Translations under genes and position numbers: made by a program | The notes under the pieces: model-generated | What the model was told of the DNA's origin: nothing | Database searches by the model: none | Seen by the model: only the letters and a program-made list of their open reading frames with translations | Shown here: one piece after another, positions 1 through 10,178 of the stretch | Position numbering within the stretch: the first letter of the stretch is position 1 | Layout: every line of letters starts with the position of its first letter | Assembly: GCF_003797125.1 (NCBI RefSeq) | Contig: NZ_RKKE01000002.1 | Location: forward strand, 719,661-783,660 | DNA from: Shewanella frigidimarina | GTDB taxonomy: Bacteria > Pseudomonadota > Gammaproteobacteria > Enterobacterales > Shewanellaceae | Length of the DNA stretch: 64,000 nucleotides | Direction: 5' to 3'

Positions 1-99
1 GCCAAGTATTATGACTTGTTGCTGTTTAGCAGATTCAATCAGTGTACGGCCCATACGGCCACTGGCACCAACTACAGCAATTCTCACTTTTGCAGTCAT
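1..99 (-). CDS. dapB: 4-hydroxy-tetrahydrodipicolinate reductase, N-terminal part (cut by window edge)
   Basis: The 33 visible codons start [17 protein letters not shown], the Rossmann nucleotide-binding start of DapB with the conserved GxxGxMG loop. The enzyme reduces the dipicolinate intermediate in the diaminopimelate/lysine pathway in the cytoplasm. The rest of the gene lies to the left of the window. It is the last gene of the leftward chaperone block and is separated from fklB by a strong hairpin, so it probably has its own promoter in the 80-base gap. The family call rests on the N-terminus only. Confidence 0.85.
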   Translation of the reverse strand, partial: MTAKVRIAVVGASGRMGRTLIESAKQQQVIILG

Positions 100-147
100 T
101 TCATTCTCCCAGTGTTAACTAAAGGTAAACACACAAACAGCATATAC

Positions 148-177
148 AAAAACGCCTAAGTTAACTTAGGCGTTTTT
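148..177 (-). terminator. Rho-independent terminator after fklB
   Basis: A perfect inverted repeat, AACGCCTAAG/CTTAGGCGTT around a TTAA centre, is flanked by an A-run on one side and a T-run on the other, so it could act in both directions. It ends the leftward fklB transcript before dapB. Confidence 0.85.
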
Positions 178-182
178 AACAA

Positions 183-800
183 CTAGATAATTTCTAACAA
201 TTCAACTTCGAAGACCAAAGCTGAATAAGGCGGGATTGAAGCACCCGCGCCACGCTCACCGTAAGCCAAGTGATGCGGGACATATAATTTTAGCTTAGTG
301 CCAACTGGCATTAACTGTAATGCTTCAGTCCAACCGGCGATAACACCAGATACTGGGAATTCAGCAGGTTGGCCACGAGCAACAGAGCTGTCGAACACAT
401 CACCACTGATGAAAGTACCATGGTAATGAGTACGTACAGTTGAATCATACGTTGGTGTTTCACCGTCGCCTTGTACAAGCACTTCGTATTGAAGACCAGA
501 CTCAGTTATCGTAATACCGTCACGCTTAGCGTTTTCAGCTAGGAATGTATCACCTTCAGCGGCAGCAGCTTCTGCAGCAGCTTCTTGTGCTTCTTGTAAA
601 CGACGACTAATTTCAGTAAATGCAACTTGAAGCTCTTCCATTGATACTGCGCTTTCTTTACCGGCAAATGCATCAGCAAGACCAGCTTGAACAGCAGGGA
701 TATCAATACCTTCAAAAGAGTTTGCTGCTAGTTGCTCGCCCATTTGACGACCTACACCGTAGCTAGCATGCTGTTCCATAGTGCTGAACAAATCTGACAT
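183..800 (-). CDS. fklB: FKBP-type peptidyl-prolyl isomerase, FklB/FKBP22 type
   Basis: 205 residues, the usual size of the FKBP22/FklB family. The N-terminal half (about 1-90) is the helical dimerisation domain (QMGEQLAANSFEG at the start, alanine-rich helix near 70-88). The C-terminal half is the FKBP fold with the conserved features VRTHYHGTFISGDVFDSS, GWTEALQLMPVG, LAYGERGAG and the final VFEVELLEI. There is no signal peptide, so it should act in the cytoplasm as a proline isomerase and folding helper. Its place in the dnaK-dnaJ neighbourhood fits a protein-folding role. A strong terminator follows. Confidence 0.93.
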   Translation of the reverse strand: MSDLFSTMEQHASYGVGRQMGEQLAANSFEGIDIPAVQAGLADAFAGKESAVSMEELQVAFTEISRRLQEAQEAAAEAAAAEGDTFLAENAKRDGITITESGLQYEVLVQGDGETPTYDSTVRTHYHGTFISGDVFDSSVARGQPAEFPVSGVIAGWTEALQLMPVGTKLKLYVPHHLAYGERGAGASIPPYSALVFEVELLEII

Positions 801-879
801 AATAATTTTCTCTCAATAAACATAAAAAATTCGCACAAGAGTTTATCACAATAAACCCCGTAAATGTTGGCAAAAAACG

Positions 880-1686
880 CTATTTAACTTGAGCAATTTT
901 ACACTCAGCCAAAGACTGTTTTCTTGCCTGTGTATAAAGCGGCATCACTTGATTCTGTGCCGCTTGCAAGTCTTCAATTCGGTGACTGTGTGACGGGTGA
1001 GTCGATAACAGTTCAGGGCCTTGGGCTCCGCCCGCTTTAGCCATGTTTTGCCACAAATTAACACTTTGAGCTGGATTAAAACCTGCTTTGGCCATTAGCT
1101 CAAGACCAACAATATCAGCTTCAGATTCCTGACTGCGGCCAAAAGGTAAAATAATGCCCACATTCGCCCCTAGCCCCAGTCCGGCCATGTACAAATCTTT
1201 ATTGGCAATACCCGATGCTCCTAATGCGGCATCCGCAGCTTGCATGCCAAGACCCGTTATCTGCGCTCGAGATACTTGCTCGTTTCCATGTTGTGCTAAA
1301 ACGTGCGCCACTTCATGTCCCATAACCGTAGCCAACTGATCTTGATTCGTCGCCACATTTAGTAAACCGGTATAGACACCAATATGGCCACCAGGTAGCG
1401 CAAACGCATTGACTTGATCTGATTCAAACAACACGACATCCCATTGCTGCAATTGGTCGGGCAACACCGCAGTGATACGTTTGGCAACACAGTTCACATA
1501 TTGAGTTTGCGCTTGGTTTTGACTTATTTTTTCACTTTGCTTCATGGTCTCAAACGACTGAGCACCCATTTGCTGCATCTGGGTATCAGAAAATAACAAG
1601 GTTTGCCCTCGCCCTGTTGGCGATTGACTATTAACACAGCCAACTAATAAAGCAGAAACGAGTAGGGTTAGCGCGAGAGGTTTCAT
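880..1686 (-). CDS. M48-family zinc metalloprotease lipoprotein (LoiP/YcaL-like)
   Basis: 268 residues. The N-terminus is a lipoprotein signal with lipobox LLVGC (Cys17), so the mature protein should be lipid-anchored in the periplasm. The zinc site HEVAH lies at residues 124-128, and the third ligand is in ESEAD around 187-191, as in M48 peptidases. The preceding NAFALPGGHIGVYTGLL is the typical upstream strand. By analogy with E. coli LoiP it is probably an outer-membrane quality-control protease. It lies between fklB and a DEAD-box helicase on the same strand; no terminator was seen on either side, so co-transcription is possible. Confidence 0.9.
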   Translation of the reverse strand: MKPLALTLLVSALLVGCVNSQSPTGRGQTLLFSDTQMQQMGAQSFETMKQSEKISQNQAQTQYVNCVAKRITAVLPDQLQQWDVVLFESDQVNAFALPGGHIGVYTGLLNVATNQDQLATVMGHEVAHVLAQHGNEQVSRAQITGLGMQAADAALGASGIANKDLYMAGLGLGANVGIILPFGRSQESEADIVGLELMAKAGFNPAQSVNLWQNMAKAGGAQGPELLSTHPSHSHRIEDLQAAQNQVMPLYTQARKQSLAECKIAQVK

Positions 1687-1808
1687 GTTGTCATCCCTTA
1701 AAATTCATTTAGCCAAAAAGCTAATCGATCATTCATTTATTTTATACCAATCAACTGGACCAATGCACCATTTGCGATATTAAACATCAGCCAGCATTCA
1801 TGTGTTGA

Positions 1809-3041
1809 TTAACGTGTTGATTTACGTTTAGCGAAATCACTAATACTGCGTTTATTGGCGGTACGACGATTGGCTTGCTTATCGCGCGGCGCTCGCTTAC
1901 TGTTTTCGCTAATCGGTTTGTCTGTTACCGCAAAACCAGCTAATTCAACTAATGGTAATGCCTGTCCGGTTAATTCTCGAATAGCCTCTAAACTGAGTAA
2001 TTCAGAATGACAGACTAATGATAATGCCACGCCGCTTAATCCCGCCCGTGCAGTACGTCCAATACGATGAACATATACTGCTGCTTGGGCAGGTAAATCA
2101 ACATTAATGACTACTGGCAATGCGTCGACATGAATACCGCGCGCTAATACATCGGTTGCGACTAATACAGTCAGTTGTGCCGTTTTGAATTGCTCTAAGG
2201 TCTTACTTCGCAGCGCTTGTTCTTTATCGCCATGAAGCGCCGCAGCGTTAATACCCGCTTTAATTAACTTTTTACACAATGCATCAGCATCATCTTTAGC
2301 ATTCACAAACACCAATACTTGCGACCATTGATGTAAAGCAATTAAATGAATCAGCGCTTTGGCTTTGCTGCCTTTATTGACGTGATAGAGAGTTTGATCA
2401 ATATCAGCCACGGTACTATTTAAAGCATGCGCTTCAATTCGTACGCAAGATGCAGACTGTACTTTTTGAGCTAATGCGACCAAAGATTCGGGTAACGTCG
2501 CCGAAAATAATAACCGTTGGCCACTTGGCATTAATGTAATCAGCGCATTAATATCGGCGATAAATCCCATGTCCAGTAATCGGTCTGCTTCATCAAGAAC
2601 CAAACTCTGCAGATGTTCAAAATCAATAACACCTTGTTGTGCTAATGCGAGTAAACGGCCCGGTGTAGCAACGACGATGTTAACCGGTTGAGCTAAGCGA
2701 TCAATTTGAAGCTCTATTGCTTCACCGCCACACAGTACCTCTACGCGCAAATTAAGCGATTGTGCCAGCGGCACTAAGTTTTGCGATACTTGTGATGCTA
2801 ACTCTCTGGTCGGTACGATGATCACGGCAGACAAATGAGCCGTTGGAAGCAGACTAATGCGTTGCAATACAGGCAAACCATAAGCATAGGTTTTACCGCT
2901 GCCGGTTTGGGCTAATGCCAACACATCTTGCCCCGCCAATATAGTTGGAATAGCCAGTTGCTGAATACGACTCGGCTGATTCACTGTCGGTGGTAATGCG
3001 GCTAATAAACTTGAATCGAGTGATAACGCTGAAAATGACAT
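1809..3041 (-). CDS. DEAD-box ATP-dependent RNA helicase
   Basis: 410 residues with all helicase motifs in order: Q-motif region (PSRIQQLAIP), Walker A AQTGSGKT, PTRELASQ, TPGR, DEAD box VLDEADRLLDMGF, SAT motif LFSATL, ARGIHVD and HRIGRTARAG. The C-terminal tail (about 370-410) is short, basic and low-complexity, probably an RNA-binding tail. The protein resembles RhlE/SrmB-type helicases, but I cannot assign it to one subgroup. It remodels RNA, for instance in ribosome assembly or mRNA decay. It lies just after the dnaJ terminator and is probably a separate unit. Confidence 0.92.
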   Translation of the reverse strand: MSFSALSLDSSLLAALPPTVNQPSRIQQLAIPTILAGQDVLALAQTGSGKTYAYGLPVLQRISLLPTAHLSAVIIVPTRELASQVSQNLVPLAQSLNLRVEVLCGGEAIELQIDRLAQPVNIVVATPGRLLALAQQGVIDFEHLQSLVLDEADRLLDMGFIADINALITLMPSGQRLLFSATLPESLVALAQKVQSASCVRIEAHALNSTVADIDQTLYHVNKGSKAKALIHLIALHQWSQVLVFVNAKDDADALCKKLIKAGINAAALHGDKEQALRSKTLEQFKTAQLTVLVATDVLARGIHVDALPVVINVDLPAQAAVYVHRIGRTARAGLSGVALSLVCHSELLSLEAIRELTGQALPLVELAGFAVTDKPISENSKRAPRDKQANRRTANKRSISDFAKRKSTR

Positions 3042-3085
3042 GTTAACGCCTAATGTTAATAGGATAAATTGACGATATTCGCCAA

Positions 3086-3120
3086 TAAAAAAGGCTGCTT
3101 ACCCAAAGTAAACAGCCTTT
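3086..3120 (-). terminator. Rho-independent terminator after dnaJ
   Basis: On the minus strand, AAAGGCTG pairs with CAGCCTTT around a short loop and is followed by a run of Ts. It lies directly downstream of the dnaJ stop and ends the dnaK-dnaJ operon. Confidence 0.85.
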
Positions 3121-3144
3121 AACGAGGTCGCTAGATCATCGCGA

Positions 3145-4275
3145 TTAACTGTTTAAATCCTGAAAGAACTTTTTAACGCCATCAAAGAAGCCTTCAGCTT
3201 TAGGGCTGTGCTTTTTTGATTCGCCAGTTAACGTTGCTTCAAACTCACGCAATAACTCTTTTTGTTTTTCATTCAAGTTAACCGGTGTTTCCATTACCAC
3301 TTTACACAGTAAGTCACCTACTGCATGGCTACGGACCGACTTAACCCCTTTGCCGCGTAGGCGGAACATGCGCCCTGTTTGGGTTTCTGTTGGGATTTTA
3401 AGGCTAACTTTACCGTCTAATGTCGGTACTTCAATCTCGCCGCCTAATGCTGCTTTACTGAATGAAATAGGTACTTCACAGTAAAGGTTATTGGCGTCAC
3501 GGGTAAAGATAGCGTGTTCTCGCACACTAACTTGAACGTATAAATCACCTGGTGGAGCACCAAACTCGCCCGCTTCACCTTCGCCAGTAAGACGAATACG
3601 ATCGCCTGTATCTACACCAGCAGGAATTTTAACTGATAAGGTTTTGCTTTTCTCAACACGACCTTCGCCATGACACTTGCCGCAAGGATCTTTAATGATT
3701 TTACCGCGACCATGACAAGTAGGACACGCTTGCTGAACAGCAAAGAAACCTTGACGCATTTGCACTTGGCCTTGGCCATGACACGTACCACATGTGGTTG
3801 CAGATGTGCCTTTTTTAGCACCGCTACCATCACACAAATCACACGCTGCTAAAGTAGGAATTCGCAGTTCTTTGGTTAACCCGCGTACGGCTTCTTCTAA
3901 AGACAGTTCAAGGTTGTATCGTAAATCACTACCGCGCGCAGCTTGGCGTTGACCACCACCACGGCGACCACCACCAAAAATATCACCGAATACATCACCA
4001 AAGATATCGCCAAAATCACCTTGGCCACCACCGTGTCCACCACGATTAGGGTCAACGCCAGCATGACCAAATTGATCATAAGCCGCTTTTTTGTCGCTGT
4101 CGGTTAAAATTTCGTACGCTTCTTTAATTTCTTTAAAGCTAGCTTCTGCGGCTTTGTCACCCGGATTACGGTCTGGGTGAAACTTCATCGCTAAGCGTTT
4201 GTACGCTTTTTTAATTTCGCGTTCACTGGTGTCACGTCCAACACCGAGAACTTCGTAATAATCACGCTTTGACAT
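3145..4275 (-). CDS. dnaJ: Chaperone protein DnaJ (Hsp40)
   Basis: 376 residues with full class-A DnaJ architecture: J-domain with the HPD motif ([10 protein letters not shown], about 33-35), Gly/Phe-rich linker (about 75-110, [15 protein letters not shown]), four CxxCxGxG zinc repeats ([32 protein letters not shown]) and the substrate-binding C-terminal domain. It stimulates the DnaK ATPase and delivers unfolded clients in the cytoplasm. It lies 111 bases downstream of dnaK and is read from the same heat-shock promoters, with an intercistronic hairpin in between. The length is normal. Confidence 0.97.
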   Translation of the reverse strand: MSKRDYYEVLGVGRDTSEREIKKAYKRLAMKFHPDRNPGDKAAEASFKEIKEAYEILTDSDKKAAYDQFGHAGVDPNRGGHGGGQGDFGDIFGDVFGDIFGGGRRGGGQRQAARGSDLRYNLELSLEEAVRGLTKELRIPTLAACDLCDGSGAKKGTSATTCGTCHGQGQVQMRQGFFAVQQACPTCHGRGKIIKDPCGKCHGEGRVEKSKTLSVKIPAGVDTGDRIRLTGEGEAGEFGAPPGDLYVQVSVREHAIFTRDANNLYCEVPISFSKAALGGEIEVPTLDGKVSLKIPTETQTGRMFRLRGKGVKSVRSHAVGDLLCKVVMETPVNLNEKQKELLREFEATLTGESKKHSPKAEGFFDGVKKFFQDLNS

Positions 4276-4328
4276 AGTGTTCTGTTTCTCGAAGGTGTGA
4301 GTAAATTGTTAAACTTAAATTATACAAA

Positions 4329-4357
4329 CGGGCGTTTGAGGATACCCCCAACGCCCG
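4329..4357 (-). other. Intercistronic hairpin between dnaK and dnaJ
   Basis: CGGGCGTT and AACGCCCG form an 8-bp stem with a loop of about 13 bases between the two genes. No clean T-run follows on the minus strand, so this is more likely a processing, stability or partial-attenuation element than a full terminator. It could help set a DnaK excess over DnaJ (inference). Confidence 0.5.
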
Positions 4358-4386
4358 CTTTAACGGTAACTAGCTGAAATTTCTAA

Positions 4387-6303
4387 TTACTTTTTGTCGT
4401 CTTTAACTTCTTCGAACTCAGCATCAACAACATCATCAGCAGGCTTTTCTTGGCCAGCATCGTGTGCTTGACCTTCTGCTTCACCTTGAGCTTTAGCTTG
4501 AGCAATTTCCATTAACTTAGCAGACGCTTCGATTAACGCTTGAGTAGCTGTATCAATAGCTTCTTTATCTTTGCCTTTTATGGCAGTTTCTAAAGTTGCG
4601 ATTGCTGCTTCAATCTTTTCTTTTTCGTCACTAGCTAGTGCATCGCCAGCTTCTTCAACTTGTTTTTTAGTTGAATGAGCTAAACCATCTGCTTGATTAC
4701 GCGCTTTAACTAACTCTTCAAATTTAGCATCTTCATCAGCATGAGCTTCAGCATCACGTACCATTTGTTCAACTTCTTCATCAGACAAACCAGAAGAAGC
4801 TTTGATAGTAATGTTTTGTTTCTTACCTGTTTTCTTGTCTGTTGCAGACACATGTAAGATACCATCAGCATCAATGTCGAACATCACTTCAACCTGTGGT
4901 TGGCCACGTGGTGCTGGCTCAATACCTTCAAGGTTAAATTGACCTAATGACTTGTTGGCACTAGCTTGCTTACGCTCACCTTGAAGTACGTGAATTGTGA
5001 CTGCACTTTGGTTGTCGTCAGCTGTTGAGAATACTTGCTGAGCTTTAGTCGGGATAGTGGTGTTCTTCTCGATAAGCTTGGTCATCACACTGCCCATGGT
5101 TTCAATACCAAGAGATAGTGGTGTAACGTCAAGTAGAAGTACGTCTTTCACTTCGCCAGAAAGTACGCCAGCCTGAATCGCCGCGCCAACTGCAACCGCT
5201 TCATCAGGGTTAACATCTTTACGAGGCTCTTTGCCGAAGAAGTTAGTTACTGCTTCTTGTACTTTAGGCATACGAGTCTGGCCACCAACAAGAATCACTT
5301 CATTGATATCAGATATTGATAAATCAGCATCAGCTAGTGCAACTTTAAGCGGCTCTAGAGTACGTTGAATTAAATCTTCAACTAATGACTCTAACTTAGC
5401 ACGAGTAATTTTAACCACTAAATGCTTAGGACCTGATGCATCAGCAGTGATGTAAGGCAAGTTAACTTCAGTGTGGTTAGTGCTTGAAAGCTCGATTTTT
5501 GCTTTTTCAGCCGCTTCTTTCAAACGTTGCATTGCTAAAGGATCTCTACGAAGATCTAAGCCCTGGTCTTTTTTGAATTCATCAGCTAAATAGTTAATCA
5601 TACGGTTATCAAAGTCTTCACCACCTAAGTGAGTATCACCATTGGTTGCTAGTACTTCAAATGTTTGGTCGCCATCGTTACTGTCGATTTCGATGATAGA
5701 GATATCGAATGTACCACCACCTAAATCGTATACTGCAACAATGTTGTCGCCTTGCTTCTTATCGATACCGTATGCAAGTGCAGCAGCAGTAGGTTCGTTG
5801 ATAATACGCTTAACATCAAGACCTGCGATACGACCAGCATCTTTCGTTGCTTGACGTTGTGAATCGTTAAAGTAAGCAGGAACGGTAATAACCGCTTCAG
5901 TCACTTCTTCACCTAAAAAGTCTTCAGCAGTCTTTTTCATCTTTTTCAAGATTTCAGCTGAAACTTGTGGTGGTGCCATTTTATTACCACGAGATTCAAC
6001 CCATGCATCACCATTATCAGCTCCGATAATTTTGAATGGCATGATGTTCACGTCACGTTGTACTTCGTCATCTTTAAAACGACGGCCGATTAAACGCTTA
6101 ATGGCAAAGAATGTGTTTGTTGGGTTAGTTACAGCTTGACGCTTTGCTGGTTGGCCTACAATAATTTCATCATCGGTATAAGCGATAATTGATGGGGTTG
6201 TACGATCACCCTCTGCGTTTTCAATTACGCGTGCTTTGCCGCCATCAAGGACTGCTACACACGAGTTTGTTGTGCCTAAATCGATACCAATAATTTTGCC
6301 CAT
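4387..6303 (-). CDS. dnaK: Molecular chaperone DnaK (Hsp70)
   Basis: 638 residues, the normal DnaK length. The start [18 protein letters not shown] is the classical Hsp70 phosphate-1 motif. [15 protein letters not shown], the phosphate-2 motif [15 protein letters not shown] and the adenosine motif [11 protein letters not shown] complete the ATPase domain. The linker [18 protein letters not shown] leads into the substrate-binding domain, and the acidic lid tail ends [12 protein letters not shown]. It works with DnaJ and GrpE in protein folding and in feedback control of sigma-32. Two sigma-32 promoter matches lie 52 and 138 bases upstream of the start codon. grpE is not adjacent. Confidence 0.98.
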   Translation of the reverse strand: MGKIIGIDLGTTNSCVAVLDGGKARVIENAEGDRTTPSIIAYTDDEIIVGQPAKRQAVTNPTNTFFAIKRLIGRRFKDDEVQRDVNIMPFKIIGADNGDAWVESRGNKMAPPQVSAEILKKMKKTAEDFLGEEVTEAVITVPAYFNDSQRQATKDAGRIAGLDVKRIINEPTAAALAYGIDKKQGDNIVAVYDLGGGTFDISIIEIDSNDGDQTFEVLATNGDTHLGGEDFDNRMINYLADEFKKDQGLDLRRDPLAMQRLKEAAEKAKIELSSTNHTEVNLPYITADASGPKHLVVKITRAKLESLVEDLIQRTLEPLKVALADADLSISDINEVILVGGQTRMPKVQEAVTNFFGKEPRKDVNPDEAVAVGAAIQAGVLSGEVKDVLLLDVTPLSLGIETMGSVMTKLIEKNTTIPTKAQQVFSTADDNQSAVTIHVLQGERKQASANKSLGQFNLEGIEPAPRGQPQVEVMFDIDADGILHVSATDKKTGKKQNITIKASSGLSDEEVEQMVRDAEAHADEDAKFEELVKARNQADGLAHSTKKQVEEAGDALASDEKEKIEAAIATLETAIKGKDKEAIDTATQALIEASAKLMEIAQAKAQGEAEGQAHDAGQEKPADDVVDAEFEEVKDDKK

Positions 6304-6354
6304 GGGGTCCTCCGAAATTGACGTTAGTCGTCACAAATATGTTATTTGATGTTG

Positions 6355-6383
6355 ATATGGGGATGAACAACAAGTATTTCAAG
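6355..6383 (-). promoter_or_regulatory. Sigma-32 heat-shock promoter of dnaK (proximal)
   Basis: On the minus strand, CTTGAAA is followed after 14 bases by CCCCATAT, an essentially perfect match to the E. coli sigma-32 consensus (CTTGAAA, 11-16 bp, CCCCATnT). It lies about 50 bases upstream of the dnaK start. Confidence 0.85.
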
Positions 6384-6440
6384 CATTTTATTGCTTAACT
6401 TGAGATTCAAAATTGACCACTCATATCAGCCTTGATACCT

Positions 6441-6468
6441 ATATTGGGACAACAAAGTCAATTACAAG
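6441..6468 (-). promoter_or_regulatory. Second sigma-32-like promoter of dnaK (distal)
   Basis: On the minus strand, CTTGTAA is followed after 13 bases by CCCAATAT, with one mismatch to the sigma-32 consensus in each half. It lies about 85 bases upstream of the first match, so dnaK may have tandem heat-shock promoters. Confidence 0.6.
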
Positions 6469-7065
6469 GGTATAAGTAAATATTTATCATGTTTTATGGA
6501 TTTTTTATACGAGGCATATTAGTAAGCTAAGGAGCTTCCGCTACACATAACAGCGATGGCTTAAGTAAGCTTAATGATGGGAGTCATTACAGTAAAACCA
6601 GCCGGAATCACGCAGCAACAAGTCATAGACCTGTGTTTTTTTACTAAATGGCACCCATATTGCCGATGAATTAGATGGTATTAGCGCCATATAATCGTCG
6701 CTAATACCAATATTCAGCGTATTGTTCATTATTGTGTGAGTTTCGGCTATTAGATAGTGAACTGCATCAGCAGCCATTATGGCAATTTAACAACGGTACT
6801 ATCGATTGAATTTGCACTATTGATTGCCGCTGAGTTTTGCGCTTGGCATTATCATTTGGGGAGTGGATTAAATCATCACAATTTAAATCGACATTTGTTT
6901 GTGAGCCACACTAACCAACTTGGCATTTCAGCAGTATTGCTCGAGTTTTGAATGTAACACTGCAACAGAAAAGTATTAAATAACCCTAATCATTTGATAA
7001 AAAATCGAACTAGAGCTATAAAAGTACAAAGGATATTCAAAAAAGTACTAAAAATTCAAATGATT
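6469..7065. other. Intergenic stretch without a supported gene
   Basis: About 600 bases between the dnaK promoters and the next gene. Short ORFs exist on both strands (around 6571-6777 minus and 6757-6951 plus), but they overlap each other, have no ribosome binding site and show no recognisable family. The base composition is AT-rich. I see no terminator, repeat or RNA gene. Confidence 0.4.
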
Positions 7066-7082
7066 GTGGAGGAACCAAGGCA

Positions 7083-7418
7083 ATGGGACTGCCAAGATGG
7101 AATTTCAGTGATAACACCGAACGTAAGATACGCATTGTTACCTTAACGATTGTTATGGTGATTCTAGTTTATGAAAAGCTTTATGGCGTAAGCACCACAC
7201 AATATCCAGCAATGTATTTGTGCGTATTTTCACTTATCGCTACTTTTATGACCAATGCCGTACAACGTCGATATTTCACTTATGTAATGGAATACGCGCA
7301 AGTATTTAGAATTGTAGCGATATTAATGACCTGTGCCTTTTTTGCGATTTGGTTATTAACCACCTTTGAGCGTTTTACTGAGCCAGTAACGCCAAGTCAC
7401 CTTATTTATAATTTATAA
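7083..7418 (+). CDS. Small inner-membrane protein of unknown function
   Basis: 111 residues preceded by a clear ribosome binding site (GGAGG 12 bases upstream). Three hydrophobic segments are visible: about 17-34 (IRIVTLTIVMVILVYEKL), 43-60 (AMYLCVFSLIATFMTNA) and 77-95 (VFRIVAILMTCAFFAIWLL). The short N-terminus carries an NxTERK segment. I do not recognise a family. It is transcribed alone towards proA and ends before a bidirectional hairpin. The start, the membrane pattern and the ribosome binding site make it a believable gene. Confidence 0.7.
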   Translation: MGLPRWNFSDNTERKIRIVTLTIVMVILVYEKLYGVSTTQYPAMYLCVFSLIATFMTNAVQRRYFTYVMEYAQVFRIVAILMTCAFFAIWLLTTFERFTEPVTPSHLIYNL

Positions 7419-7453
7419 CGCTCTGTTATTACCGAGCCGCCATACAAAAAGCA

Positions 7454-7478
7454 AAGGGCGCTAATGTGCGCCCTTCTT
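7454..7478. terminator. Terminator between the small membrane protein gene and proA
   Basis: AAGGGCGC/GCGCCCTT, a perfect 8-bp stem with a TAATGT loop, lies between two convergent genes. Only short T-rich flanks follow, so efficiency is uncertain, but the position suits ending both transcripts. Confidence 0.65.
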
Positions 7479-7500
7479 GTCATAAATAGAACAAAATGCA

Positions 7501-8775
7501 TTATTGTCTGCAGGTGTAATCACCCCAAGCTAACCACTTATAAGTGGTCAGGGCATCTAACGCCATTGGACCACGAGCATGCAATTTCTGAGTACTCACC
7601 GCCACTTCCGCGCCAAGACCAAACTGCGAACCATCAGTAAAACGAGTACTGGCATTCACATACACTGCAGCGGAATCAACTTGATTCATAAAGTCACTCG
7701 CGGTGTGAATGTTATCCGTTAAAATGGCTTCAGAATGCCCTGTAGAATAATGACGGATATGTTCCACGGCTTCGTCAATATCGTTAACCACTTTGATCCC
7801 TAACGTGAGCGATAACCACTCTGTTGAAAACGATTCATCATGTGCCGCTGTTACATCAAAACCTAAACCATCAAGATAAGGCAAAGTGGTTGCACAAGCA
7901 TGGAAACGAACCCCAAGCGAGTGTAAATGTGATGCTATTTTGGGAATAAACTCAGCGGCTACCTGTTGATGTATTAATAAGGTATCTAAAGCATTACACA
8001 CAGTCGGACGTTGAACTTTAGCGTTAGCAATGACATCAATTGCCCGCACTAAATCAGCTTGTTTATCGACAAATAAATGACAGATGCCAATACCGCCTAA
8101 AATGACAGGAATGCTTGATTGCTCAGCACACAATCGCTGTAGGTTTTGTCCACCACGAGGAATAATCATATCGACATATTTGTCGAGTCTTAGTAAACCG
8201 CTGACAAGGCTACGCTCTGGTGAATCAATGAGCTGCACGGCATCTTTAGGTAAATCTAGACTCACCAGTGCATCACGGATAATGTCGCTTAGCATTTTAT
8301 TGGAGGTTAGGGTTTCTTTACCGCCACGCAAAATCACTGCATTACCGGTCTTTAACGCTAACACGGCAATATCAACAGTGACATTTGGCCGAGCTTCATA
8401 AATAACCCCCACCACACCTAATGGGACACTGCGACGAGTTAAGCGTAAGCCGTTATCTAATACTCGACTATCAGCTTCCTTGCCGACAGGGTCTGCTAGT
8501 GCGATGACATTATCAATGTCAGCTATAATCCCGCCTAGCCTCCCTTCGTCCAGCATCAACCTATCTATCATGGCTTCGGTTAAACCGCTTTGCTTCGCTG
8601 CAATGATATCTTGTGCATTCGCTTGTAAAATATCATTTTTCCGCTGCGCTAAGTGATCGGCAATCGTAGCTAACAACACGTTTTTTTGTTTCGCAGTTAA
8701 ACTCGCTAAAATAAAACTTGCAGCCTTAGCACGTTGCCCTAATTGAGTTAAATATTCTGTTTCTGTGGCTGACAT
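7501..8775 (-). CDS. proA: Glutamate-5-semialdehyde dehydrogenase (gamma-glutamyl phosphate reductase)
   Basis: The start at 8775 gives 424 residues beginning [20 protein letters not shown], preceded by AAGGA. A longer upstream reading (to 8829) would overlap the end of proB and has no ribosome binding site. The aldehyde-dehydrogenase fold shows [23 protein letters not shown], the catalytic cysteine region [12 protein letters not shown] and [13 protein letters not shown]. The enzyme reduces gamma-glutamyl phosphate to glutamate semialdehyde in proline synthesis. It follows proB by 10 bases and forms a proBA operon. Confidence 0.96.
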   Translation of the reverse strand: MSATETEYLTQLGQRAKAASFILASLTAKQKNVLLATIADHLAQRKNDILQANAQDIIAAKQSGLTEAMIDRLMLDEGRLGGIIADIDNVIALADPVGKEADSRVLDNGLRLTRRSVPLGVVGVIYEARPNVTVDIAVLALKTGNAVILRGGKETLTSNKMLSDIIRDALVSLDLPKDAVQLIDSPERSLVSGLLRLDKYVDMIIPRGGQNLQRLCAEQSSIPVILGGIGICHLFVDKQADLVRAIDVIANAKVQRPTVCNALDTLLIHQQVAAEFIPKIASHLHSLGVRFHACATTLPYLDGLGFDVTAAHDESFSTEWLSLTLGIKVVNDIDEAVEHIRHYSTGHSEAILTDNIHTASDFMNQVDSAAVYVNASTRFTDGSQFGLGAEVAVSTQKLHARGPMALDALTTYKWLAWGDYTCRQ

Positions 8776-8785
8776 ATGCTTATCC

Positions 8786-9895
8786 TTAATTATCAAGTAC
8801 GACCATATCATTGCGATGAACCACGGCATCGCCGTAGTTATAGCCCAGTAGACTTTCTATATCATCAGAATGTTTACCGCTAATTTTGGTTAAATCATTG
8901 GCGCAATATCGGCTAATGCCTTTAGCCAAAATCTTACCCGTTTGATTCACAATTAGTAAGGTCGCACCGCGTTCAAAATTGCCTTCAACATCGACAATGC
9001 CTTTAGATAATAGGCTACGACCATTAGCAACAACGGCAACAGATGCTCCAGCATCTACAACTAATTTACCTTGTGAAGCAGGACCCGCAAGGATCCACTG
9101 CTTGCGACTTTCTAATGGATTTTCGATTGCGCTAAAATGAGTACCGACAGACTCCCTCGCCGCCACTTTGGCAATAACATCGGGGTGATGACCGGAAGCA
9201 ATAACAACTTCTATGCCCGCACGTCTAGCCACATCCGCGGCTTCGAGTTTGGTGGCCATTCCGCCCGTTCCAAGTCCAGACACTGAACCGCCGGCCAATA
9301 AACGCAAACTGTCGTCAATATTGACAACTTGTTTAATCAACTGTGCGTCGGGATGGGTACGTGGATCGGCATCAAATAAGCCTTTTTGGTCGGTCAGTAA
9401 GATAAGTAAATCAGCATCGCAAAGTAAGGCTGCGCGGGCAGATAAATTATCATTATCTCCCACTTTAATTTCATTGGTTGCCACTGCATCATTTTCGTTA
9501 ATGATAGGGATAATATTGTGAGCTAATAATGCATTTAAGGTGTCGCGCGCATTAAGATAACGTTCACGATCTTGTAAATCAGCACGAGTTAACAATAACT
9601 GGCCAACATGTAATCCGTAAATACTGAACAATTGTGACCATGCCAAAATTAACTGACTTTGGCCTACCGCTGCAAGTAACTGTTTATTCGCCATAGTGTC
9701 GGGCAACACCGGATAATGTAAATGCTCCCGCCCAGCAGCTATCGCACCTGATGTACACAACACAACTTCTACACCAGAACGCATAAGCGAGGCCATTTGC
9801 CTGGCTAATTCAACCATATGTGCTTTATCAAGCTTTTTACTGCCCGATGTCAGCACGCTGGTGCCTAACTTAACTACTACGCGGCGATAACCCAT
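8786..9895 (-). CDS. proB: Glutamate 5-kinase
   Basis: 369 residues. The amino-acid-kinase domain starts [18 protein letters not shown] and contains the conserved NENDAVAT and [10 protein letters not shown] segments, [13 protein letters not shown] and [14 protein letters not shown]-terminal PUA domain (about 280-365, [13 protein letters not shown]...) is present, as in full-length bacterial ProB. It makes gamma-glutamyl phosphate, the first and feedback-inhibited step of proline synthesis, in the cytoplasm. It is the first gene of the proBA operon. Confidence 0.96.
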   Translation of the reverse strand: MGYRRVVVKLGTSVLTSGSKKLDKAHMVELARQMASLMRSGVEVVLCTSGAIAAGREHLHYPVLPDTMANKQLLAAVGQSQLILAWSQLFSIYGLHVGQLLLTRADLQDRERYLNARDTLNALLAHNIIPIINENDAVATNEIKVGDNDNLSARAALLCDADLLILLTDQKGLFDADPRTHPDAQLIKQVVNIDDSLRLLAGGSVSGLGTGGMATKLEAADVARRAGIEVVIASGHHPDVIAKVAARESVGTHFSAIENPLESRKQWILAGPASQGKLVVDAGASVAVVANGRSLLSKGIVDVEGNFERGATLLIVNQTGKILAKGISRYCANDLTKISGKHSDDIESLLGYNYGDAVVHRNDMVVLDN

Positions 9896-10103
9896 TTGTC
9901 TTACTCAGCTTACAAAAAAATATTCAGTTCATTTTTATACCCAATTCACTCGATAATTCATAGTGAAAGCCGCTAATACTGGAATATTTGTCTAGATTAA
10001 CTATTTTCAGGTTAATAAATGGTTATCAAACAGTCTCTAATCCTGCTAACTCAGTTTCATTAAGCTGAAATAGCTTGGCTATTGGCGCCTTATTTAGAAA
10101 AAC

Positions 10104-10130
10104 AAAAAAAGGGCTAATAGCCCTTTTTTG
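10104..10130. terminator. Terminator after the purine permease gene
   Basis: AAAAAAGGGCT/AGCCCTTTTTT is a near-perfect palindrome with A- and T-runs on both flanks, a strong intrinsic terminator that could work in either direction. It lies downstream of the leftward permease gene and upstream of proB. Confidence 0.88.
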
Positions 10131-10178
10131 TATTAGCCTTAGCCAATTTATTAATTCACTGTACGCATGGGCAGCTAA

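Noticed and set aside
1744..1760. Second MITE end (TACCAATCAACTGG)
   Set aside because: It shares only the first eight bases with the element termini, and no matching partner end or target duplication is nearby.
6571..6777. 68-codon minus-strand ORF upstream of dnaK
   Set aside because: It has no ribosome binding site, a stop lies just upstream, there is no family resemblance, and it overlaps an opposite-strand ORF of equal quality.
6757..6951. 64-codon plus-strand ORF
   Set aside because: It has no ribosome binding site, and the His/Asn-rich composition looks like non-coding AT-rich DNA.
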